From: [Lactobacillus] rogosae
GTDB lineage: Bacteria > Bacillota > Clostridia > Lachnospirales > Lachnospiraceae
Length of the DNA stretch: 64,000 bases
Reading direction: 5' to 3'
NCBI GenBank assembly: GCA_900112995.1
Contig: FONU01000006.1
Location: 62,001-126,000, forward strand
The notes under the pieces are model-generated. The model searched no databases and was not told the DNA's origin. It saw nothing but the letters and a program-made list of their open reading frames with translations. The stretch's first letter is position 1; each line of letters opens with the position of its first letter. Made by a program: the position numbers and the translations under genes. Shown here piece after piece: positions 8,398-16,550 of this stretch.

Positions 8398-9645
8398 TTA
8401 TTCTTCTTTTCTTCTTAAAATGTCATATCTTTCAAGTTCTACACCAAGGTCAATATAAAGCTGCTGTTTAGGATGTGGACAGCTTTCCATATCAACGCCC
8501 TTTTCGTCAGTTATCCGCTTAACTGTAACTAAAAGATTAGTTCCGTCCGGCTTCATAACTTCAATCTCCTCACCAACCGAGAACTTATTACGCTGTTCTA
8601 TATTGTAAAGACCTTCTTCGTTCTTATCTCCTACAATTCCAAGATAAGTGTATTCCTTAATGTATGTGTTGCTTTCATATATCTGTGTATTTTCATCTGG
8701 CTTTCCAAAGAAGAAACCTGTTGTATACTGTCTGTAAGTACATTTGCTTATCTCTGACTTGTAAAATGGAATTCTTGACTTATAAAGTTCTGGGTCTTTT
8801 AAGAAATCATCAATTGCAAGTCTGTATGTTCTTGCAACTGTAGCTACATAAAGGGCTGTCTTCATTCTTCCCTCTATCTTAAAGCTGTCAATTCCTGCCT
8901 CTATAAGCTCTGGAATATGCTCAATCATACATAAATCTTTAGAGTTAAAGATATAAGTTCCTCTTTCATTCTCATATACAGGCATATATTCGCCTGGTCT
9001 GTTCTCCTCAACAACAGCGTACTTCCATCTGCAAGGATGTGTGCAGGCACCTCTGTTAGCGTCCCTTCCTGCCATAAAACTACTAAGAAGACATCTTCCT
9101 GAGTATGATATACACATAGCACCATGTATGAATGTTTCTATCTCCATCTCATCAGGAATATTCTTTCTTATATTCCTAATCTCATTCAATGAAAGCTCTC
9201 TTGCTGTTACAACTCTCTTAGCACCCTGTTTCCACCAGAACTGGTATGTCATATAGTTAGTATTATTAGCCTGTGTGCTTATATGAATATCTATATCGTG
9301 AAGTTCTTCCTTGGCAATTGTGAACATTCCCGGATCAGATATAATAACTGCATCTGGCTTTATAACATCAAGCTCCTTAAAATATTCCCTTGCTCCGTCA
9401 AGGTCATAGTTATGTGCAAGTATATTAGCTGTAACATACACCTTAACATCTCTTTCGTGGGCAAATTTAATTCCTTCTACCATATCCTCTTTTGAGAAAT
9501 TCTTAGCCTTAGCTCTTAAGCCAAAAGCCTCTCCACCGATATATACTGCATCAGCACCAAATATAACTGCAATCTTTAATACTTCAAGACTGCTTGCTGG
9601 TATTAAAAGTTCAAGTTCCCTGCCATTATAATAATGTCCTGCCAT
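8398..9645 (-). CDS. trhP: U32-family protein, probable tRNA uridine hydroxylation factor TrhP
   Basis: This 415-residue protein is in the U32 'peptidase' family, whose TrhP members make 5-hydroxyuridine at tRNA position 34 using prephenate. It has the family core ASSLEVLKIAVIFGADAVYI, the signature HGAMCISYSGRC, and cysteines in GACTHPCRWKY that fit an iron-sulfur site. The start is the ATG at 9645, since GGAGG lies eight bases upstream; an ATG five codons earlier sits inside the ribosome site. The next gene upstream is the methyltransferase that would act on its product. In Bacillus the same pair is yrrM-yrrN/yrrO. The family also contains true proteases and UbiU/V-type hydroxylases; the neighbour makes TrhP most likely. 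Confidence 0.85.
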   Translation of the reverse strand: MAGHYYNGRELELLIPASSLEVLKIAVIFGADAVYIGGEAFGLRAKAKNFSKEDMVEGIKFAHERDVKVYVTANILAHNYDLDGAREYFKELDVIKPDAVIISDPGMFTIAKEELHDIDIHISTQANNTNYMTYQFWWKQGAKRVVTARELSLNEIRNIRKNIPDEMEIETFIHGAMCISYSGRCLLSSFMAGRDANRGACTHPCRWKYAVVEENRPGEYMPVYENERGTYIFNSKDLCMIEHIPELIEAGIDSFKIEGRMKTALYVATVARTYRLAIDDFLKDPELYKSRIPFYKSEISKCTYRQYTTGFFFGKPDENTQIYESNTYIKEYTYLGIVGDKNEEGLYNIEQRNKFSVGEEIEVMKPDGTNLLVTVKRITDEKGVDMESCPHPKQQLYIDLGVELERYDILRRKEE

Positions 9646-9660
9646 ATTATTTTCCTCCAT

Positions 9661-10302
9661 TTATTTTTTAACGCTCAATGTAATTCCGTCTCCAATTGGT
9701 ACAATTGAAGTTATAAGATTATCATTATGTGTAAGCTCATATACATACTCTCTAATTCTTGTATGTATTGTCCTGTCCCTCCTTGTGACAACATATCTGG
9801 ACTCTACAAGCTCACCCTCCTGAAGTATATTATCTGTTATAAGAAGTCCGCCCTTAGGCATAAGCCTTAATATTTCAGGCAGATAATTAATATACTGTCC
9901 CTTGGCGGCATCCATAAATATAAAATCATATGGACCTTCCAGCTCTTTTAAGACTTCCATAGCATCGCCCTCTATAAGCCTTATACAATCCTCTTTTCCT
10001 GCCCTCTTGAAATTATTGCGGGCTATAGGTATTCTTTTATCATAATTCTCTATTGTATCAATTATACAACCCTCAGGCATATTCTCACTCATAAGAATAG
10101 ATGAGTAACCTACTGCCGTTCCTACTTCAAGAATCGACTGTGGCTGCTTTAATCCAAGCAGCACCTTTAGCAGATTGCCCATCTCTTTTCTAATAATCGG
10201 GACATCGTCCTCAATTGCTTCCTTTTCGATTGTATTACAGATTGGTGAATTACCTCTATCAAGAGAATTAATATAAGCTACTATTCTTTCGTTGACAATC
10301 AC
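9661..10302 (-). CDS. trmR: O-methyltransferase, probable tRNA 5-hydroxyuridine methyltransferase TrmR
   Basis: This 213-residue class I SAM methyltransferase is of the YrrM/TrmR type, which converts 5-hydroxyuridine to 5-methoxyuridine at the wobble base. The SAM loop reads ILEVGTAVGYSS (about 57-68), the acidic end of the next strand is DTIENYD, and the metal/substrate segment is FMDAAKGQYINYL. Length fits the family. Its stop is followed at once by trhP, so the two enzymes of one modification are translated together. Upstream is a short MltG-like gene, as in the Bacillus yrrL-yrrM order. A catechol-type methyltransferase would look similar by itself; gene order decides. Confidence 0.87.
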   Translation of the reverse strand: MIVNERIVAYINSLDRGNSPICNTIEKEAIEDDVPIIRKEMGNLLKVLLGLKQPQSILEVGTAVGYSSILMSENMPEGCIIDTIENYDKRIPIARNNFKRAGKEDCIRLIEGDAMEVLKELEGPYDFIFMDAAKGQYINYLPEILRLMPKGGLLITDNILQEGELVESRYVVTRRDRTIHTRIREYVYELTHNDNLITSIVPIGDGITLSVKK

Positions 10303-10325
10303 CTTAGTAAACCTCTCATTAATAT

Positions 10326-10721
10326 TTATTCACTATCACCAGTATCAGTTGTGCTGATGCCAGCTAATATCTTCATCATATCTGTTGGCTTCATACCTGT
10401 ATTAAGACTGTATGTTCCCGCCTTAAACTTATCTTTATAATCAGATAACTTTACCTGAAAATAAAATATTTTCTCATCACTAATAAGACCTTTTTCATAT
10501 AACTGGCTGGCTAACCTCTTAGCTGTTACACCATCAGCTATTGTCACTTCAACCACTTTGGCATTATCAACTGTGTCCACCGACTTCTCATTAAATATAT
10601 TGTTACCAAATGTATAGGCTTTTGTTCCAAACATAACAACCACTACTACAGCAATTGCAATAAACAATGCATTAAGTGACAATGAAACAACCATTCTTAT
10701 AGATTTATTATTCATAATCAA
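10326..10721 (-). CDS. Short MltG-like membrane protein (N-terminal LysM-like domain only)
   Basis: This 131-residue protein has one membrane span (about 12-32) and then a domain matching the LysM-like N-terminal part of the endolytic transglycosylase MltG: VTIADGVTAKRLASQLYEKG, ISDEKIFYFQVKL, FKAGTYSLNTGM and a closing helix. Full MltG is about 350 residues and has its catalytic glutamate in the second half, which is absent here. The next gene starts 23 bases after the stop, and no remnant of the catalytic domain is present, so this looks like a settled short form rather than a fresh frameshift. It occupies the place of yrrL in the Bacillus operon. It may bind peptidoglycan or a partner, but should not cut glycan. 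Confidence 0.75.
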   Translation of the reverse strand: MIMNNKSIRMVVSLSLNALFIAIAVVVVVMFGTKAYTFGNNIFNEKSVDTVDNAKVVEVTIADGVTAKRLASQLYEKGLISDEKIFYFQVKLSDYKDKFKAGTYSLNTGMKPTDMMKILAGISTTDTGDSE

Positions 10722-10758
10722 ATATCCATTCCCGTCCGACTAAATATAGTTATGATGA

Positions 10759-11103
10759 TTAATTATTCAAGAAATCAACATCGAATTCAATTGTCTCAAC
10801 TACAGTTCTGCATATATCCTGAACCATACGGCACAGACAGACCTCAGACAGCAGATATCTGTTGACCATATCCTGTCTTCTCATATCTGCATATCTGTTA
10901 TTAAGATCCTCCTGTGCGGCAAATATATCATCAACCTTACCACTATTCTGTATATCAAAATTCTGTCTTCTGAACTCATCAATACTTCTCTTTAAATTAG
11001 GGTCTTTATCTATAATAGCCTCTAGTCTTTTATATTCAATATATTCAGGGCTTTCTTTTATAGCTTTGCTTAGTTCAAGCTTTAACTGCTCAATTCTCTG
11101 CAT
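10759..11103 (-). CDS. YlbF/YmcA-family helical regulator
   Basis: This 114-residue, all-helical protein fits the YlbF/YmcA (Com_YlbF) family: an N-terminal helix with SPEYIEYKRLEAIIDKDPNL and a long charged helix RRQNFDIQNSGKVDDIF. In Bacillus, YlbF, YmcA and YaaT form the Y-complex that steers RNase Y. It lies 22 bases downstream of RNase J, a placement that suggests a link to RNA decay. Two Cys residues near the C-terminus (EVCLCRMVQDIC includes three) recall the iron-sulfur binding reported for the Y-complex, but this is a loose resemblance. Confidence 0.75.
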   Translation of the reverse strand: MQRIEQLKLELSKAIKESPEYIEYKRLEAIIDKDPNLKRSIDEFRRQNFDIQNSGKVDDIFAAQEDLNNRYADMRRQDMVNRYLLSEVCLCRMVQDICRTVVETIEFDVDFLNN

Positions 11104-11125
11104 TAATATCTCCCATTATAACTGA

Positions 11126-12796
11126 TTACATCTGAGCTTCCATAATAATTGGAAGAATAACTGGATTTCTCTTCATCTTCTTCCACAAATATTCGCTGAG
11201 ATCATCTTTGATAATGTTCTTAATCTTACTCCAGTCAGTGATATTCTTATCAAGACATCTAAGAACAGAATCTGTAACTATAGCTCTTGCCTCATCAAGC
11301 AGTTCTTCTGCCTCTCTTACATATACAAAGCCTCGAGTTACAATATCCGGTCCTGCAACAAGCTGTCCTGTATACTTCTCAAGTGTGAGAACAACAATTA
11401 TAATACCATTCTCTGCAAGATTCTGTCTGTCTCTTAATACAATATTACCTACATCACCAACTCCAAGTCCATCGACAAGAATAGCTCCTGTGTGAACCTT
11501 TCCAACGATTGCAGCCTTCTCATCACTAAGTTCAATAACATCACCAGATTTGGCTATAATAACATCTTCCTTATCATATCCAAGTGACATTGCAACTTCC
11601 TTCTGTGCTATAAGGTGTCTGTATTCACCGTGTACTGGTATAGCATACTTTGGCTTAAGAAGTGAATATACAAGCTTTATCTCTTCCTGACAGGCATGTC
11701 CAGATACATGTGTATCCTGGAATATAACCTTAGCGCCCTTCATTCCAAGTTCATTGATAACTCTTGCTACAGACTTCTCATTACCAGGAATAGGTGTTGA
11801 TGAAAATACAACACAGTCGCCCGGCTGGATAGATACCTTTCTATGAAGGTTAGCTGCCATTCTTGAAAGGGCTGCCATTGACTCTCCCTGACTACCTGTT
11901 GTAATAAGCACAATCTGCTCAGGTGTGTAATTCTTCATAGCCTCTGTCTCTATAAGAGTACCATCTGGAATATGAAGATATCCAAGGTCTTCAGCAACAT
12001 CTATAATATTGACCATACTACGGCCTTCTACGCATACTTTTCTTCCATATGCAACTGCCGCATTAATAATCTGCTGTACTCTGTCTACATTAGAAGCAAA
12101 TGTTGCAATTATAATTCTGCTGTTCTTATTATCATTAAATATCTTGTCAAATGTACTTCCTACAGTTCTCTCTGACATTGTAAAGCCCGGTCTTAAAGCA
12201 TTAGTACTATCGCACATAAGTGCAAGCACGCCCTTCTTTCCAAGCTCTGCAAATCTCTGTAAATCTATTGGTTCACCATTAACTGGTGTATAATCAACCT
12301 TAAAGTCACCTGTATGGACAAGAATACCTGCTGGAGAGAATATTGCAAGTGCAGCTGCATCTGCAATACTGTGGTTAGTTCTTATAAATTCCACCCTGAA
12401 ATCACCAAGAGTAACTGACTGTCCATATCGTACAACTTTTCTTTTAACTTCACGAAGCATATTATGTTCTTTTAGCTTAGACTCTATAAGTCCCATTGTA
12501 AGACGTGTAGCATATATAGGAACATTAACTTCCTTTAATACATAAGGAATTGCTCCGATGTGATCCTCGTGGCCATGTGTAATAACAAATGCTTTAACCT
12601 TATCAATATTCTCCTTAAGATAAGTAACATCTGGAATAATAAGGTCAATACCAAGCATTTCTTCTTCTGGAAAGCTTAAACCGCAATCCACAACAACAAT
12701 ACTGTCATCGTATTCGATGGCAGTTATGTTCATTCCAATCTGTTCAAGGCCTCCAAGTGGAATCACCTTAACAGAACCGACATTTTCTTTTTTCAT
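11126..12796 (-). CDS. rnj: Ribonuclease J
   Basis: This 556-residue protein is a metallo-beta-lactamase/beta-CASP ribonuclease of the RNase J family, with endonuclease and 5'-3' exonuclease activity in mRNA decay and rRNA maturation. The zinc motif HGHEDH is at 74-79, with HTGDFKVDYTP, ALMCDSTNA, the beta-CASP segment VCVEGRSM, and HVSGHACQEE and PVHGEYRHL further on. The start is ATG at 12796 behind GAGGTG; an earlier ATG at 12808 lies within the ribosome site. Length is normal. It sits inside the yrr-type operon between DUF1292 and the YlbF-family gene. Confidence 0.95.
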   Translation of the reverse strand: MKKENVGSVKVIPLGGLEQIGMNITAIEYDDSIVVVDCGLSFPEEEMLGIDLIIPDVTYLKENIDKVKAFVITHGHEDHIGAIPYVLKEVNVPIYATRLTMGLIESKLKEHNMLREVKRKVVRYGQSVTLGDFRVEFIRTNHSIADAAALAIFSPAGILVHTGDFKVDYTPVNGEPIDLQRFAELGKKGVLALMCDSTNALRPGFTMSERTVGSTFDKIFNDNKNSRIIIATFASNVDRVQQIINAAVAYGRKVCVEGRSMVNIIDVAEDLGYLHIPDGTLIETEAMKNYTPEQIVLITTGSQGESMAALSRMAANLHRKVSIQPGDCVVFSSTPIPGNEKSVARVINELGMKGAKVIFQDTHVSGHACQEEIKLVYSLLKPKYAIPVHGEYRHLIAQKEVAMSLGYDKEDVIIAKSGDVIELSDEKAAIVGKVHTGAILVDGLGVGDVGNIVLRDRQNLAENGIIIVVLTLEKYTGQLVAGPDIVTRGFVYVREAEELLDEARAIVTDSVLRCLDKNITDWSKIKNIIKDDLSEYLWKKMKRNPVILPIIMEAQM

Positions 12797-12819
12797 TAAG
12801 CACCTCATTCTTTATTCAA

Positions 12820-13086
12820 TTATATAAGTTCAATATCATCATCCATAAGTTCCGCAAATATTCTGCTGATTGCATCAAATTCTGTATCGTCCTCAACAAA
12901 TTCATATACTGCATCTGCATCTGCTTCACTTGATGTGTCTTTTAAAATGTAACATTCCGCATCTGTATCTTCCTCATCAGAAGAATCTGTTACTAATAAA
13001 TAATTAACTCCATTCGCTCTTGTCTCTTCAATAATATATAATTCAACATTCTCGTTATCATCTGTAACAAATGTGAGCTTTTCCAT
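12820..13086 (-). CDS. DUF1292 family protein (YrzB-like)
   Basis: This small acidic protein of 88 residues belongs to DUF1292: EKLTFVTDDNENVELYIIEE, then NGVNYLLVTDSSDEEDTDAE and a C-terminal acidic helix. No biochemical function is established. It is conserved between ruvX and mltG in many Firmicutes, as it is here apart from the inserted RNase J and YlbF genes. A GTG five codons upstream is possible, but the ATG fits the family start and has AAGGTGG upstream. Confidence 0.85.
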   Translation of the reverse strand: MEKLTFVTDDNENVELYIIEETRANGVNYLLVTDSSDEEDTDAECYILKDTSSEADADAVYEFVEDDTEFDAISRIFAELMDDDIELI

Positions 13087-13115
13087 ATTAATTATAACCA
13101 CCTTTATTAATTCAT

Positions 13116-13547
13116 TTACCTGCCTGCATTAGCCTGACAGTCAAGATAACCTTGTAATATAAACACAGCAGCAATCTGGTCAATAACTGCCTTTCTGTTC
13201 TCTCTTCTTACGCCGCTTTCCATAAGTGCCTTCTCTGCTGAAACTGTTGTAAGTCTTTCGTCCCACATAATGACTTCAAGCCCTGTTCTTCTCTCAAGAT
13301 TCTTAGCAAACTCTTCACAGGCTATAGCTCTCTCACCTACAGTATTATTCATATTCTTAGGGAGTCCGACAACTATCTTCTCAACGTCATTCTCTTCAAT
13401 AATAGCTTCTATTCTGGCGTATGTCTTTCTAAGCTTATTCTCTTCTTTTCTTGTGATTGTCTCAACAGGCTGTGCTGTAATGCCAAGTGCATCGCTTAAC
13501 GCCACGCCCACTGTCTTTGTTCCATAATCCAATCCAATTATTCTCAT
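13116..13547 (-). CDS. ruvX: RuvX/YqgF family Holliday-junction resolvase-like nuclease
   Basis: This 143-residue RNase H-fold protein has the YqgF signature [18 protein letters not shown] at the start, [16 protein letters not shown] in the middle, [14 protein letters not shown], and the last acidic residue in [14 protein letters not shown]. Family members act in pre-16S rRNA 5'-end maturation and possibly in Holliday-junction processing. All acidic active-site positions appear present. It is part of the conserved ireB-ruvX-DUF1292 block. Confidence 0.93.
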   Translation of the reverse strand: MRIIGLDYGTKTVGVALSDALGITAQPVETITRKEENKLRKTYARIEAIIEENDVEKIVVGLPKNMNNTVGERAIACEEFAKNLERRTGLEVIMWDERLTTVSAEKALMESGVRRENRKAVIDQIAAVFILQGYLDCQANAGR

Positions 13548-13554
13548 AACTTAA

Positions 13555-13812
13555 TTATAAACCCTTACCCTCTATGAAGTACTTGATAACCTCTTCTACA
13601 AGTTCATCTCTTTCTACCTTCATAATAAGGCTTCTTGCATTGTTATGACTTGTAATATATGTTGGATCTCCTGACATAATATAACCTACTATCTGGTTAA
13701 CAGGGTTATATCCTTTTTCTTTTAATGCAAGATATACTTGTTCAAGTATTCCTTCTACTGATATTGTCTTTTCTGGCTGTGTTCTAAAAAATTGTGTATT
13801 ATTATCTATCAT
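13555..13812 (-). CDS. ireB: IreB family regulatory phosphoprotein (YrzL/DUF965)
   Basis: This 85-residue protein matches IreB: a threonine-containing start (DNNTQFFRTQPEKTISVEGI), then LEQVYLALKEKGYNPVNQIV and GYIMSGDPTYITSHNNAR. In Enterococcus IreB is phosphorylated near the N-terminus by the IreK kinase and tunes cephalosporin resistance. The start was moved to ATG 13812; the longer frame adds 27 residues not found in the family. It is the first gene of the yrr-type operon here, followed eight bases later by ruvX. Confidence 0.9.
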   Translation of the reverse strand: MIDNNTQFFRTQPEKTISVEGILEQVYLALKEKGYNPVNQIVGYIMSGDPTYITSHNNARSLIMKVERDELVEEVIKYFIEGKGL

Positions 13813-13881
13813 ATCTACCACGTCCCTTTCGTATACCTTATTATAATATAACATATCACCAAATAAAACAAGAGAAAAATC

Positions 13882-13931
13882 AAAAACCACCATCTGATGA
13901 ATAACATAATACTATCATTCATCAAATGGTG
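13882..13931 (-). terminator. Rho-independent terminator after the DUF4956 gene
   Basis: On the minus strand ACCATTTGATGAAT pairs with ATTCATCAGATGGT around a short loop and is followed by GGTTTTTGATTTTT. It separates the VTC/DUF4956 pair from the ireB operon. Confidence 0.8.
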
Positions 13932-13976
13932 TTTAATTTGTTATACTATATAATCTTCCACTTAATATGTCAACAT

Positions 13977-14669
13977 TTAATTCAATGCCGATACGCTGTT
14001 TTCTGGCATAATTCCTACTGATATATTAAGATTTCCATTTCTTACCCTTAATTCGTCAATGAAATCTTTTTCTGCATCATCATTTTTTAATCTGATTTCA
14101 TATGTAAGCTCATACATTGTGCCCATATTAGTTGTCTTAACTTTATTTAATCTGTTCTCAGACGTGTATTTATCAAACAGATCATCAAATACCGAATTAT
14201 AGTTAAGGCTTTCTGGAATAACAATTTTAAGCTGCTTACGTCCTTCATTCCTATCTGCAAAACCGAATGCTGATATAAGTATTAAAAGCAAAAGCATAAC
14301 TGCTGTAAATGCTGCTGCAAATGTTACATATCCAAGACCACAAGCAAGACCTGCTGCCATTGTAAAGAACACAATTGAAATATCCTTAGCACTTCCCGGT
14401 GCACTTCTGAATCTTACAAGTGCAAATGCTCCTGCCATCGAAAATGCTCTTGCAACATTGCTTCCCACAAGAAGAATAACGACTGATACAACCGCTGGAA
14501 GCATTAAAAGACCAATTATAAAATTCTTCTGGTAACCTTCTTTTTTGCTGATGTACATATATACAATTGCAATAATAACTCCGATTACGATTGATGCACC
14601 TAAAGATATTGCCGCCTGGCTGATATTTATTGAATTATCCGCTGTTGATGTAAATATTGATTCAAACAT
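13977..14669 (-). CDS. DUF4956 membrane protein
   Basis: This 230-residue protein has about four membrane spans in its first 140 residues, including a conserved-looking AGAFALVRFRSAPGSAKDI between spans, and a soluble C-terminal domain of about 85 residues with alternating strands and helices. DUF4956 has no proven function. It is often found beside a VTC-domain protein, and the VTC gene is immediately upstream here. The pair may form a polymer synthesis or handling unit at the membrane. The start is ATG with AAAGGAG upstream. Confidence 0.85.
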   Translation of the reverse strand: MFESIFTSTADNSINISQAAISLGASIVIGVIIAIVYMYISKKEGYQKNFIIGLLMLPAVVSVVILLVGSNVARAFSMAGAFALVRFRSAPGSAKDISIVFFTMAAGLACGLGYVTFAAAFTAVMLLLLILISAFGFADRNEGRKQLKIVIPESLNYNSVFDDLFDKYTSENRLNKVKTTNMGTMYELTYEIRLKNDDAEKDFIDELRVRNGNLNISVGIMPENSVSALN

Positions 14670-14701
14670 AATATTGCTCCTTTTAATTTATACTTTTATT
14701 A

Positions 14702-15535
14702 TTAGATACATATTGCACTTTTTCCATACTGTCCATACTGACAGCCATATACATTACCGTATTCCTTTGCATATTCATTAGGTGCTATCTGGTTACTCAA
14801 TTCCTCTGTATCTTTATCATAACCTTCAAGCACATATCTTTTATATTCTGTTCCATATTTAGAGAATGAAACAGAATATATATGCAGATCCGAAAGACAT
14901 CTTGTAAACCACATCGGTACTGCACCGCTTATTTTAATCTCCATAAGATACAATCTGTCAGGAATAAGCTTATTGCCATAGCTTCCGCTCTCAAGCCTTA
15001 CATCGCCTCTCCTTGTTGTTATATTAGTATCAAATGTAACTCTGAAATCACCATCATTTTTTTCAAAATAAGCATACCTGTCATATGAAAGATATACCTT
15101 TGGCTTTAATGTATACATTTTCTTAAAATAATCAATCTCTTTAAGCACCTGTGTGTTAATACATTGTGTGTCACTCTCAGGATACACATCACTTTCCATA
15201 TACTTATATGCGTCTTTTAGTACAATTGATGTTCTGCGTTTATTAACAATGCCATTATATTTCTTCTTAATCTCAAGAAATACCCTGTCTTCTCCACAAG
15301 GAGTACCATAGCTTCTCATTCTGAGTTTCTCCTTGTATACAGGCTTCTCAATTGAACTTCTTATAAGCCTGTTGTCATCAGTATCATAATAAATGTTACA
15401 TATACTATAAAATTGTCCATTAAGATTATATTTATCCGGCTCCATATAATCATTTATTCGTTCAAGCAGCCTTCTGAAAGTGTGTTCATCAAGTATATAT
15501 TTTTTCTCATATCTGTTAAATACTTCAATTGCCAT
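14702..15535 (-). CDS. VTC-domain protein (polyphosphate polymerase-like)
   Basis: This 277-residue cytosolic protein has the VTC tunnel-fold landmarks: FNRYEKKYIL at the start, IYYDTDD, the basic pair KEKLRMRSYG, EIKKKYNGIVNKRR, YLSYDRYAYFE, VTFDTNI and the closing LMEIKISGAVPMW. In yeast Vtc4 this fold makes polyphosphate from ATP, and the basic and acidic residues that line the tunnel seem to be kept. Bacterial members beside DUF4956 are poorly studied. The start was moved to ATG 15535 behind GGAGA; 15 additional upstream codons are not needed for the fold. Confidence 0.85.
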   Translation of the reverse strand: MAIEVFNRYEKKYILDEHTFRRLLERINDYMEPDKYNLNGQFYSICNIYYDTDDNRLIRSSIEKPVYKEKLRMRSYGTPCGEDRVFLEIKKKYNGIVNKRRTSIVLKDAYKYMESDVYPESDTQCINTQVLKEIDYFKKMYTLKPKVYLSYDRYAYFEKNDGDFRVTFDTNITTRRGDVRLESGSYGNKLIPDRLYLMEIKISGAVPMWFTRCLSDLHIYSVSFSKYGTEYKRYVLEGYDKDTEELSNQIAPNEYAKEYGNVYGCQYGQYGKSAICI

Positions 15536-15610
15536 ACACTGGTCTCCAATCTTTCCTGCACATCTTAATATCCTCTGCAAGTTACTTCACAACGCGTTTT
15601 CCTGTGAACA

Positions 15611-15639
15611 ATTGTATATTACTTGGAAATTGTGACCAA
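15611..15639 (-). promoter_or_regulatory. Sigma-A-like promoter for the VTC/DUF4956 operon
   Basis: On the minus strand TTGGTC (15634-15639) and TACAAT (15611-15616) are 17 bp apart, placing a transcript start about 70 bases before the VTC start codon. Confidence 0.5.
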
Positions 15640-15781
15640 ATGATGTAAAAAATAAGTAAAAAATGTGATATTGCTGTGTATTCTGGCATTCGCAATCTTA
15701 ATATCCCAACGACTTAATTCTTTATGACTATATGAAATCACTCTGTCTTCTAAATATATCCATACAACTATATAAAGGAAC
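15640..15781. other. Intergenic stretch without a recognised gene
   Basis: Part of a 361-bp gap between the VTC gene and the HD-protein gene. It lies between the VTC promoter and the HD-gene terminator. A 60-codon minus-strand frame spans it, but has no ribosome site and overlaps both control elements, so I do not call it. Confidence 0.5.
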
Positions 15782-15825
15782 AAAAAAATCCGGCAGTACA
15801 CTGCTTAAACGCAACATACTGCCGG
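15782..15825 (-). terminator. Rho-independent terminator after the HD-domain gene
   Basis: On the minus strand CCGGCAGTA and TACTGCCGG form a perfect 9-bp stem, followed by ATTTTTTTG. One of the clearest terminators in the window. Confidence 0.92.
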
Positions 15826-15896
15826 AGTATTTATAAGTATTAATCTTAATTCAACTGCTCACTAACTGGTCTATTCTGCCAATTAATATATACATT

Positions 15897-16373
15897 CTAG
15901 TAACCTACCGCTGGTGCGAAGGTTTCCTTAACTGCACAATACTTGTCAGCAAGGCATACAAGCCAGGCTTCCCTGCACATAGGTGGAACTATCGTAAGAG
16001 GAAACATATGTCTTGAGATTATATTTCTTTCTATATCGCCAAGATTATATTCCTTCTCTGCATTCCTTAGTGCTGTTGCAGGATGTGTAAAGCCGTGGAA
16101 ATGATGTCCCTTTCTCTTTATGTGCCAGTCATATAAGAAATAATCGTGTAAAAGTGCTCCTCTTATAAGTGCTTTCTCATTCACCTTTAAATGAAAGAAT
16201 TCTGCAAGCTTAAGACTTGCTCCTGCCACACCTACACTATGCTCATATACTGTTGTTAAACCGTGCTGTATAGCATTCTTCTCGTGTGCAAGATTGCCTT
16301 CCTGCTCTAATTCAGAAAGCACAAAATTAAAAAGCTGCTGTCTTTCTTCTGATAACTTCAATTCATTCTCCAT
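15897..16373 (-). CDS. HD-domain phosphohydrolase-like protein
   Basis: This 158-residue protein carries the HD-superfamily metal pattern: histidine in VYEHSVGVAG, the HD pair in GALLHDYFLYDWH, histidines in the RKGHHFHGFTH segment and in SRHMFPL, and the last Asp in CLADKYCAVKE. Such small cytosolic HD proteins hydrolyse nucleotides or other phosphoesters; the substrate cannot be inferred. It is alone between its own promoter and a strong terminator. Its leader has an 18-bp direct repeat. Confidence 0.85.
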   Translation of the reverse strand: MENELKLSEERQQLFNFVLSELEQEGNLAHEKNAIQHGLTTVYEHSVGVAGASLKLAEFFHLKVNEKALIRGALLHDYFLYDWHIKRKGHHFHGFTHPATALRNAEKEYNLGDIERNIISRHMFPLTIVPPMCREAWLVCLADKYCAVKETFAPAVGY

Positions 16374-16424
16374 TCTGATACTCAGCCATTAATCTTCATA
16401 TCATATTAATATCCCACATACAAT

Positions 16425-16469
16425 AAGTTACTTTATATGAACAGGAAATTCAAGTTAGTCTATATGAAC
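16425..16469 (-). repeat. 18-bp direct repeat in the HD-gene leader
   Basis: AAGTTACTTTATATGAAC (16425-16442) and AAGTTAGTCTATATGAAC (16452-16469) differ at two positions and are 27 bp apart. Both lie between the promoter and the start codon of the HD-domain gene. They could bind a regulator or form alternative RNA pairings. Confidence 0.55.
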
Positions 16470-16489
16470 CTTTCATCCCATCCGGCAAC

Positions 16490-16518
16490 ATTATAGCACA
16501 CATATATTCATATAACAA
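16490..16518 (-). promoter_or_regulatory. Sigma-A promoter for the HD-domain gene
   Basis: On the minus strand TTGTTA (16513-16518) and TATAAT (16490-16495) are exactly 17 bp apart, giving a leader of about 110 bases. Confidence 0.7.
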
Positions 16519-16550
16519 TATATTATCACACAATATTTATACAACAATAT

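Noticed and set aside
15619-15801. Minus-strand frame of 60 codons between the HD and VTC genes
   Set aside because: It starts within the HD-gene terminator and runs over the VTC promoter; no ribosome site and no family.
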